Shown here: positions 1 through 4,884 of the stretch, one piece after another | How the letters are laid out: every line of letters starts with the position of its first letter | How positions within the stretch are numbered: position 1 is the stretch's first letter | Origin: an uncultured Acetobacteraceae bacterium | GTDB lineage: Bacteria > Pseudomonadota > Alphaproteobacteria > Acetobacterales > Acetobacteraceae | Direction: 5' to 3' | Length of the DNA stretch: 5,401 nt | Assembly (NCBI GenBank): GCA_903839965.1 | Contig: CAIMEK010000584.1 | Span: 1-5,401 of the forward strand | Translations under genes and position numbers: made by a program | The notes under the pieces: generated by a model | Databases searched by the model: none | The model's input: only the letters and a program-made list of their open reading frames with translations | Told to the model about the DNA's origin: nothing

Positions 1-161
1 AGGGTGCGGCATGGCTGCATGCGCGCCCGCACCGCCCGCGCCACCGCCCGGCCGGCGTTTTCCATCAGCACCGCGACCGGCGTGCCCAGCGCCACGGCGG
101 CGCGGTCGGCGCCCGTGGTTTCCGCGGGGGTGAGCAGTTCCAGCCGGGTCGGGACGGGCAT
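1..161 (-). CDS. nnr: NAD(P)H-hydrate epimerase (Nnr / YjeF N-terminal domain), N-terminal fragment
   Basis: The reverse strand reads 53 codons from an ATG at 161 to the window edge without a stop; the gene continues to the left. Seen: a start MPVPTRLELLTPAE, then ADRAAVALGTP (residues 19-29) and LMENAGRAVARAV (32-44). This matches the opening of the YjeF_N fold, where an 'LLTPAEM..AD..AI..G.P...LMENAG.AVA' stretch precedes the nucleotide-binding GPGNNGGDG loop, which would lie outside the window. Known for the family: it interconverts the R and S epimers of damaged, hydrated NADH/NADPH so that a dehydratase can repair them. In many bacteria the epimerase is fused to the ADP-dependent dehydratase, but whether that holds here cannot be seen. 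The start is supported by GGAG at 171-174, nine bases upstream. The gene is divergent from the CopD-like gene at 337. An ATTCTA at 191-196 (TAGAAT on the reverse strand) could be a -10 box but has no matching -35. Confidence 0.85.
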   Translation of the reverse strand, partial: MPVPTRLELLTPAETTGADRAAVALGTPVAVLMENAGRAVARAVRARMQPCRT

Positions 162-170
162 GGGCGGGGT

Positions 171-174
171 CTCC
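171..174 (-). promoter_or_regulatory. Ribosome binding site of the hydrate epimerase gene
   Basis: GGAG on the reverse strand, nine bases before the ATG at 161. It supports that start codon for a gene whose body is mostly outside the window. Confidence 0.6.
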
Positions 175-323
175 GGGCGTTGGCGGGTCCATTCTACACG
201 CCCGTTCCACCCCCGGTAGCGCCGGCACCGACGCAAGGGCTATGGTACGGGGCTGCAGCGGAGTGGCGGGGCGTGGCCGTGGCAGCGCGGCAGGCCCGGC
301 TCGATGCTCCGGCCGAGAAAGTT

Positions 324-328
324 AAGGA
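324..328 (+). promoter_or_regulatory. Ribosome binding site that sets the start of the CopD-like gene
   Basis: AAGGA followed by eight bases and the ATG at 337. An in-frame ATG at 304 has no comparable site and would add 11 polar, basic residues ahead of the first membrane helix, so this site decides for 337. Confidence 0.75.
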
Positions 329-336
329 ACACCGCG

Positions 337-792
337 ATGACCTTTGGAGCCCTGCTGCTGGCCTTGCATGTGCTGGGCGCCATGGCCTGGGTGGGCGGCA
401 TGTTGTTCGCGCTCGCGGTGCTGCGGCCCAGCATGGCGGTGCTCGACCCGCCGCTGCGGCTGGCCTTGCACGAGCAGGTGTTCCGCCGGTTCTTCCAGAT
501 CATCTGGGTGGTGATGCCGGTGATGCTGGTGACCGGCTTCGCCATGGAAATGCTGTTCTACGGCGGGTTCGCCGCCACGCCCTGGCCGCTGCAGGCGATG
601 AGCGGCACCGGGCTGGCCATGGCCGCCGTGTTCGTGGCCATCGTGGCCGGGCCGTGGCGGGCCCTGCGGCGGGCGCTGGCCAGGGAGGAAACGGCGCCGG
701 CCGGCATCGCGGTGCAGCGCATCCGCCTGCTGGTCACGGTCAACCTCGCGCTCGGGGTGGTCACCGCGATCCTCGCGGTGCTGGATTTCTGA
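337..792 (+). CDS. CopD-like four-helix integral membrane protein
   Basis: A 151-residue protein. Seen: four hydrophobic segments at about residues 4-29, 54-74, 88-106 and 130-149, short loops, and a basic stretch (RALRRALAR, 108-116) before the last helix. The first segment carries LALHVLGAMAWVGGM (8-22), with His11 and a WVGGM motif, then LRP (29-31) and a DPPLRLAL loop (37-44). Known: this pattern is typical of the short CopD-domain membrane proteins of proteobacteria, related to the membrane domain of the copper-resistance protein CopD. Most stand alone and have no proven function. Inference: inner-membrane protein, possibly binding a metal or haem through His residues; a copper role is not shown. 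No copC, copA or other metal gene is nearby. It is divergent from the hydrate epimerase gene and convergent with the bactofilin gene, so probably monocistronic. The start at 337 is chosen over 304 because of AAGGA at 324-328. Confidence 0.8.
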   Translation: MTFGALLLALHVLGAMAWVGGMLFALAVLRPSMAVLDPPLRLALHEQVFRRFFQIIWVVMPVMLVTGFAMEMLFYGGFAATPWPLQAMSGTGLAMAAVFVAIVAGPWRALRRALAREETAPAGIAVQRIRLLVTVNLALGVVTAILAVLDF

Positions 793-793
793 G

Positions 794-834
794 CGGCCCA
801 GCCGAACCGGCGTGCAACGGGTTCGGCCGGGCCG
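794..834. terminator. Hairpin between convergent stops, likely two-way terminator
   Basis: Arms 794-808 and 820-834 form a 15-bp stem with a single A-C mismatch (A800/C828) around an 11-base loop (809-819). It starts one base after the CopD-like stop and ends eight bases before the bactofilin stop, so it can fold at the end of either transcript. There is no T-run on either side, so it may act as a weak or factor-assisted terminator, or as a 3'-end stabiliser. Confidence 0.6.
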
Positions 835-842
835 GGCGGGAC

Positions 843-1499
843 TCAGTCCGGATCGACCGGCGTGGCGGGCGCCGGCGCGCCCTCCCCGACCATTTCCATG
901 CGGCCGCTGATCTGCCCGCCGTCCTCGACCTGCAGGCGCCGATAGCGGGCGGTGCCGAGCAGCTTGCCGGTGGCGCGCACCATCAGGCTGCCGCGCGCGG
1001 TGAGCGTGCCGTCGACGGTGCCGGCAACCTCGGCATCCTCCACTTCCACCTCGCCCTTGAACATGCCGCCGGGCGACACCGAAAGCTCGGTGGCGCGGAT
1101 CATGGTGGCCTCGACCGTGCCCTCGACCACCAGGCGCTCGGCGTCCTGTACCGTGCCCTGCACGGAGATGCCGTGGCCGACCACCAGGGTGCGGCGTTCG
1201 GCGGCATCGCGGCCGGGCGCGCGGCCTGGCACCATGCCGGGCCGCAGGCCGCCCGGCCCGGTGGCAGGCGGCGCGCCGGTCGGGGTGGGGGCGATGGAGA
1301 ACGGCGGACGGCTCATGGGCTGGGCCTCCTTCGGAGGGGCTGGACGGAACGGGGGCACGCCCAGGCCGGAATCGGCCGAGCGGGACGCAGCACCCGCGCC
1401 GGGATAGCCGGCCAGCGGCGGCTCGCCCTGGCCGCCGGGTGGGGCGTTCGGGTTCGGGTCATTGACCGGTTGATCTTCGGGTTTGCGGCGCTTGAACAC
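843..1499 (-). CDS. Bactofilin (polymer-forming cytoskeletal protein)
   Basis: A 218-residue protein. Seen: a basic start MFKRRKPEDQ; a Pro/Gly/Ala-rich, low-complexity region to about residue 100; a bactofilin core (DUF583/CcmA-like) at about 103-203; and a short Pro-rich tail ending PVDPD. The core has the regular hydrophobic/Gly spacing of a right-handed beta-helix: LVVGHGISVQGTV, LVVEGTVEA, ELSVSPGGMFKGEV, AEVAGTVDGTLTA, LMVRATGKLLG, LQVEDGGQISG. Known: bactofilins self-assemble into nucleotide-independent filaments at the inner membrane and position cell-wall enzymes or stalk and polarity factors; a short MF-plus-basic N-terminal peptide is implicated in membrane attachment in Caulobacter BacA. 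The GTG start at 1499 is chosen because it gives the MFKRRK start and has GGAG at 1505-1508; the next in-frame Met is residue 62, inside the linker. The N-terminal linker is long for a bactofilin. No M23 peptidase gene, a frequent neighbour, is visible. Confidence 0.93.
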   Translation of the reverse strand: MFKRRKPEDQPVNDPNPNAPPGGQGEPPLAGYPGAGAASRSADSGLGVPPFRPAPPKEAQPMSRPPFSIAPTPTGAPPATGPGGLRPGMVPGRAPGRDAAERRTLVVGHGISVQGTVQDAERLVVEGTVEATMIRATELSVSPGGMFKGEVEVEDAEVAGTVDGTLTARGSLMVRATGKLLGTARYRRLQVEDGGQISGRMEMVGEGAPAPATPVDPD

Positions 1500-1504
1500 G
1501 GGCG

Positions 1505-1508
1505 CTCC
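1505..1508 (-). promoter_or_regulatory. Ribosome binding site for the GTG start of the bactofilin gene
   Basis: GGAG on the reverse strand, five bases before the GTG at 1499. A nearby ATG (1513-1515 read in reverse) is out of frame with the protein, so this site supports the GTG. Confidence 0.6.
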
Positions 1509-1580
1509 GTTTCATTCGGTGGGGACTGGCCGGGCTGGCCTAACACGCGAGGCCGCGGATGAACAGCAGGCGACCGCGCC

Positions 1581-1609
1581 AGAATCCCGAGGCAACCATC
1601 CGAAGTCAA
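1581..1609 (-). promoter_or_regulatory. Possible promoter of the bactofilin gene
   Basis: On the reverse strand TTGACT (1604-1609, five of six -35 consensus bases) is followed after 17 bases by GATTCT (1581-1586, three of six -10 bases). This would give a leader of about 75 bases before the GTG at 1499. The -35 match and spacing are good but the -10 is poor, so the call is tentative. No comparable box was found for the divergent kinase in the same 255-base gap. Confidence 0.3.
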
Positions 1610-1740
1610 CCGCCCTGCGCCAGCCCCCCCTGGGCGGGCCGGGTCCCCAGGCCGGAAAAGCGCACGCAGCGGCGGCGGCATAGCGGTTCCTCGGGGCGGT
1701 TGCCCGGGCGCGGGCGGGATGATAGGCGGGCGCTCCCCAC

Positions 1741-1745
1741 AGGAG
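1741..1745 (+). promoter_or_regulatory. Ribosome binding site that sets the start of the PfkB kinase gene
   Basis: AGGAG with nine bases to the ATG at 1755. In-frame ATGs at 1719 and 1746 lie upstream of or directly against this site and cannot use it well, so 1755 is the supported start. Confidence 0.8.
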
Positions 1746-1754
1746 ATGCCGCCG

Positions 1755-2756
1755 ATGACCGCCCGCCCCGAACCGCCCCACCTCGACGTTCTTGGCATCG
1801 GCAACGCAATTGTCGACGTGGTGGCGCAGGTGCCCGAGGCATTCCTGACGCGCCATGCCATGCACAAGGGGGCGATGGCGCTGATCGACGCCGCAACGGC
1901 CGAGCGACTCTATGCGGCCCTGCCAGCCGCGCAGGAGAGCAGTGGCGGCTCGGCGGCCAATACCTGCGCGGTGGCGGCGGCGCTGGGCGCGCGGGTGGGC
2001 TTCCTGGGCAGGGTGGCCGACGACCAGCTCGGCCGGGTGTTCCGCCACGACATCGCCGCGGCCGGGGTGCATTTCCCCACCCCCGCGCTCATCGGCGGCG
2101 CCCCCACGGCGCGCTGCCTGATCGCAGTGACCGAGGACGGACAGCGCACCATGAACACCTTCCTCGGCGCCTGCGTGGCGTTCGGCCCGGACGAGGTGGA
2201 CGAGGCACTGGTCGGCGCGGCGGCGGTAACCTACCTGGAGGGCTACCTGTTCGACCCGCCGGCGGCGCAGGCGGCCTTCCGCCGGGCCGCGGCGGTAGCC
2301 CACGCGGCCGGGCGCGAGGTGGCGCTGACGCTGTCGGATTCGTTCTGCGTCGACCGTCACCGCGACGCCTTCCGCGACCTGGTGGCCAACCATGTGGACA
2401 TCCTGTTCGCCAACGAGGCGGAAATCTGCGCGCTGTATGAGCGCACGGATTTCGCTGCGGCGGTGGCGCATGCCCGGCTCGATATCCCCCTGGCGGTGTT
2501 GACCCGCAGCGAGGCGGGCAGCGTGATCCTGCGCGGGGCGACGACGGTGGAGGTGGCCGCGGTGCCGGCCCACCTGGTCGACACCACCGGCGCGGGCGAT
2601 GCCTACGCGGCCGGGTTCCTCGCCGCCTACACCGCCGGGCGCTCGCTGGCCGCCTGCGGGCGCCTGGGCAGCATTGCCGCGGCCGAGGCAATCTCCCATC
2701 TCGGCGCCCGCCCGCAACGTCCGCTCGATGGCGAACTGGCGGCGCTGGTCAACTGA
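1755..2756 (+). CDS. PfkB-family carbohydrate kinase, probable adenosine kinase
   Basis: A 333-residue protein of normal length for alphaproteobacterial adenosine kinases. Seen: GIGNAIVDVVA (14-24) at the start of the Rossmann-like core, the substrate-side motif GGSAANT (64-70), RTMNTFLGA (131-139), an ATP-side FANEAE (218-223, NxxE type), and the second PfkB signature DTTGAGDAYAAGF (276-288), in which Gly279-Ala-Gly form the anion hole and Asp282 is the catalytic base. Known: the family transfers the ATP gamma-phosphate to a sugar hydroxyl; adenosine kinase makes AMP from adenosine in the cytoplasm (purine salvage). The adenosine assignment rests on similarity of the N-terminal 'LGIGNAIVDV' and 'LSDSFCVDRHR' stretches to proteins so annotated; another nucleoside or sugar is possible. 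All motif residues are present, so it should be active. It stands alone: divergent from the bactofilin gene and separated from typA by 208 bases rich in inverted repeats. Confidence 0.9.
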   Translation: MTARPEPPHLDVLGIGNAIVDVVAQVPEAFLTRHAMHKGAMALIDAATAERLYAALPAAQESSGGSAANTCAVAAALGARVGFLGRVADDQLGRVFRHDIAAAGVHFPTPALIGGAPTARCLIAVTEDGQRTMNTFLGACVAFGPDEVDEALVGAAAVTYLEGYLFDPPAAQAAFRRAAAVAHAAGREVALTLSDSFCVDRHRDAFRDLVANHVDILFANEAEICALYERTDFAAAVAHARLDIPLAVLTRSEAGSVILRGATTVEVAAVPAHLVDTTGAGDAYAAGFLAAYTAGRSLAACGRLGSIAAAEAISHLGARPQRPLDGELAALVN

Positions 2757-2760
2757 CAAA

Positions 2761-2776
2761 GCCGGATTGCTCCGGC
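2761..2776 (+). terminator. Small hairpin just after the kinase stop
   Basis: GCCGGA (2761-2766), loop TTGC, TCCGGC (2771-2776): a perfect 6-bp stem starting four bases after the kinase stop. No T-run follows, so it may protect the 3' end or terminate only weakly. Confidence 0.3.
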
Positions 2777-2822
2777 ATCCGGGCCTACCGGCGAGGGCGG
2801 TGGCAACGGCAACGACATGTGG

Positions 2823-2845
2823 CGATTGGCTGACCTGACCAATCG
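2823..2845 (+). repeat. Inverted repeat CGATTGG / CCAATCG
   Basis: A perfect 7-bp inverted repeat with arms 2823-2829 and 2839-2845 around CTGACCTGA. It lies next to, and slightly overlaps, the GC-rich hairpin at 2844-2866, so the two structures would compete over bases 2844-2845. It could be an operator-like dyad or a stem within a termination region; the sequence alone does not decide. Confidence 0.35.
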
Positions 2846-2866
2846 GCGCTCGAAAACCGGGCGCCG
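2844..2866 (+). terminator. Candidate terminator hairpin upstream of typA
   Basis: Arms 2844-2852 and 2858-2866 form nine pairs, one of them G-U (T2850/G2860), around the loop AAAAC. A pyrimidine-rich stretch containing TATCTTTCC follows at 2873-2881. The stem is good, but the T-rich part starts some six bases after it, so this is a probable rather than typical factor-independent terminator for the kinase transcript. Confidence 0.4.
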
Positions 2867-2894
2867 GAAGCCTATCTTTCCGCCATAGCGAGGT

Positions 2895-2927
2895 GGGCCG
2901 CTCCCGGTACATGCACCGGGACGGCCC
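2895..2927 (+). repeat. Strong bulged hairpin ahead of typA
   Basis: Arms GGGCCG (2895-2900) and CGGCCC (2922-2927) enclose a second perfect pair CCCGGT (2903-2908) and ACCGGG (2915-2920). T2902/A2921 also pair, and C2901 is a single bulge, giving 13 pairs with the loop ACATGC. It ends 26 bases before the typA ribosome binding site and 37 bases before the ATG. With no T-run it is more likely a leader structure or protein-binding dyad than a standard terminator; this is inference. Confidence 0.5.
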
Positions 2928-2953
2928 GTTCGCGCGCCACCACAATCCGGCCT

Positions 2954-2958
2954 GAAGG
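2954..2958 (+). promoter_or_regulatory. Ribosome binding site of typA
   Basis: GAAGG six bases before the ATG at 2965. It agrees with the start predicted by homology, because the family begins only a few residues before the AHVDHGKTT loop. Confidence 0.65.
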
Positions 2959-2964
2959 CGTCCC

Positions 2965-4797
2965 ATGGACATCCGCAACATCGCGATCATCGCCCATGTC
3001 GATCACGGCAAGACCACCCTGGTCGACCAGCTGTTGCGGCAATCCGGCAGTTTCCGTGACCACCAGGTGGTCGCCGAGCGCGCGCTCGACCGCAGCGACC
3101 TGGAGCGCGAGCGCGGCATCACCATCCTGGCCAAATGTACCAGCGTGGAATGGGGAAAAACCCGCATTAACATTGTGGATACGCCCGGCCATGCCGATTT
3201 CGGGGGCGAAGTCGAACGCATCTTGTCCATGGTCGACGGTGTCGTCCTGTTGGTCGACGCCGCGGAATCGGTCATGCCGCAGACCAAGTTCGTGCTCTAC
3301 AAGGCATTGAAACTGGGTCTGAAACCCATCGTTGTCATCAATAAGATCGACCGTTCCGACGCCCAACCGAAGGAAACGCTGGAATCGATCTTCGATCTGT
3401 TCCTGGCGCTGGAAGCCAACGATTATCAACTTGATTTCCATGTCCTCTACGCATCCGGGCGGCAAGGCTGGGCGGTCGCCGAGTTGGACCAAGAGCGCAG
3501 GGATTTGTCGCCTCTGTTTGCCCGAATTGTCTCGGATGTTCCCAAGCCCAAGCCATTGACCAAGGCGGGCGACGAATTTCCCTTCTCGATGCTGGTGACA
3601 ACATTGGAGGCCGATCCGTATCTCGGCCGGGTACTGACCGGACGCATCGAATCCGGCGCTATCACCGTCAACCGCCAGATCAAGGCGCTCAGCCGCGACG
3701 GCAAGATTGTCGAACGCGCCCGCGCCACCAAACTGCTTGCCTTCCGCGGGCTGGCGCGTGTGCCGGTGGAGCGCGCCGAGGCGGGCGACATCGTCGCCAT
3801 CGCGGGTTTGCAGACGGCCACCGTCGCCGACACGCTGTGCGATGTGCAGGTCGAAACTCCGATCTTCGCCACGCCGATCGATCCGCCGACCCTGGCGATG
3901 ACGGTCTCGGTCAACGATTCGCCGCTGGCCGGGCGCGAAGGCGATAAAGTTCAGAGCCGCGTGATCCGCGAGCGTCTGCTGCGTGAGGCCGAAGGCAATG
4001 TCGCCATCCATGTGCGCGAGACCGGCGAAGGCGCTTATGAAGTCTCCGGGCGCGGCGAGCTGCAGCTCGGCGTGCTGATCGAGACGATGCGGCGCGAGGG
4101 CTTTGAGGTTTCCATCAGCCGGCCGCGTGTGCTCTATCGGAACGATCCGGATACCGGCCAGCGGCTCGAACCCATCGAGGAAGTCACTGTCGACGTCGAC
4201 GATCCTTACACTGGCGTGGTGATCGAGAAGATCTCAAACCGCAAGGGCGAACTCGCGGATATGCGCCCGACCGGCGCGGGCAAGACGCGACTGATCTTCC
4301 TGGCGCCGTCGCGCGGGCTCATCGGCTATCACGGCGAATTCCTTACGGATACACGCGGCACCGGCGTCATCAACCGGATATTCCACGGCTACGCGCCCTA
4401 CAAGGGACCGGTTGCCGGCCGTACCAATGGCGTCCTGATTTCCACCGGCGACGGCGAAGCGGTCGCGTACGCGCTGTGGTATCTGGAAGAGCGCGGCAAG
4501 CTGTTCGTGCTGCCGGGCATCAAGGTCTATCGCGGCATGATCGTCGGCCAGCATGCCAAGGACAACGATCTCAATGTCAATCCACTGCGCGCCAAACAGC
4601 TCACCAACATCCGCACCACCAGCAAGGACGAAGCGGTGCGCCTGACGCCCATCGTGCCGATGACGTTGGAACAGGCCATCGCCTATATCGAAGAGGACGA
4701 ACTGGTGGAAGTGACGCCCCAGTCGATCCGCCTGCGCAAGCGGGACCTCGATCCGCTCGAGCGCAAGCGCAGCGCGCGCACCGAAGCAGCGGATTAG
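2965..4797 (+). CDS. typA: Translational GTPase TypA/BipA
   Basis: A complete 610-residue protein, close to the usual size (about 605-610). Seen: the GTPase domain with P-loop AHVDHGKTT (10-18), switch I RGITI (50-54, Thr53), DTPGH (72-76, with the catalytic-type His76), NKID (126-129) and ASG (163-165). A beta-barrel domain follows at about 205-290, an EF-G domain III-like region at about 305-385 containing SGRGELQLGVLIE, a domain V-like region at about 396-480 with PSRGLIGYHGEF, and the TypA-specific C-terminal domain (about 483-610) with KQLTNIR and LVEVTPQSIRLRKR. Known: TypA binds the ribosome near the EF-G site and supports ribosome assembly and growth under cold or other stress. All nucleotide-binding motifs are intact. 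Odd points: residues 101-160 hold several departures from the alphaproteobacterial consensus (ESVMPQT, LYKAL, DRSDAQP, LDFHVLY), and GC there is much lower than in the genes to the left. hisN follows after 87 bases on the same strand, probably co-transcribed. Confidence 0.98.
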   Translation: MDIRNIAIIAHVDHGKTTLVDQLLRQSGSFRDHQVVAERALDRSDLERERGITILAKCTSVEWGKTRINIVDTPGHADFGGEVERILSMVDGVVLLVDAAESVMPQTKFVLYKALKLGLKPIVVINKIDRSDAQPKETLESIFDLFLALEANDYQLDFHVLYASGRQGWAVAELDQERRDLSPLFARIVSDVPKPKPLTKAGDEFPFSMLVTTLEADPYLGRVLTGRIESGAITVNRQIKALSRDGKIVERARATKLLAFRGLARVPVERAEAGDIVAIAGLQTATVADTLCDVQVETPIFATPIDPPTLAMTVSVNDSPLAGREGDKVQSRVIRERLLREAEGNVAIHVRETGEGAYEVSGRGELQLGVLIETMRREGFEVSISRPRVLYRNDPDTGQRLEPIEEVTVDVDDPYTGVVIEKISNRKGELADMRPTGAGKTRLIFLAPSRGLIGYHGEFLTDTRGTGVINRIFHGYAPYKGPVAGRTNGVLISTGDGEAVAYALWYLEERGKLFVLPGIKVYRGMIVGQHAKDNDLNVNPLRAKQLTNIRTTSKDEAVRLTPIVPMTLEQAIAYIEEDELVEVTPQSIRLRKRDLDPLERKRSARTEAAD

Positions 4798-4884
4798 TCT
4801 TTTTCGCGGCCAATCCTTGCGAAGGGGGAGGCAAGCCGGCAGGGCAAGTGCTACGCTTTGACCGACGATTCCGAGTATCTTCCC

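Noticed and set aside
191..246. TAGAAT on the reverse strand (191-196) and TATGGT on the forward strand (241-246) as -10 boxes in the epimerase/CopD gap
   Set aside because: Neither has a recognisable -35 at 16-18 bases, so no promoter is called, although the divergent layout implies promoters in 162-336.
180..1562. Long plus-strand open frame (460 codons) across the CopD-like and bactofilin genes
   Set aside because: It is Ala/Gly/Arg-rich without domains, overlaps two genes with clear family matches, and is the expected by-product of very high GC.
1629..1651. CCTGGG/CCCAGG inverted repeat in the bactofilin-kinase gap
   Set aside because: A 6-bp stem with an 11-base loop is common by chance in DNA of this GC content.
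1559..2440. Plus-strand open frame starting in the bactofilin-kinase gap
   Set aside because: It is out of frame with the kinase, extremely Arg/Gly/Pro-rich, and has no domain. I see no small gene in 1500-1754.
1512..2990. Minus-strand open frame of 492 codons opposite the PfkB kinase
   Set aside because: It is antisense to a gene with complete catalytic motifs, is Arg/His/Gly-rich with no recognisable fold, and runs through intergenic sequence at both ends.
2872..4011. Minus-strand open frame of 379 codons opposite the 5' part of typA
   Set aside because: It mirrors the codon structure of typA, shows no motif, and has no ribosome site worth noting.
4800..4880. T-run at 4800-4804 and the CTTGC/GCAAG pair downstream as a typA terminator
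   Set aside because: The T-run precedes rather than follows the 5-bp pair, and no stable stem lies just before it, so it does not form an intrinsic terminator.
4858..4881. TTGACC with TATCTT as a promoter for hisN
   Set aside because: The spacing is only 12 bases and TATCTT would sit a few bases before the ATG.
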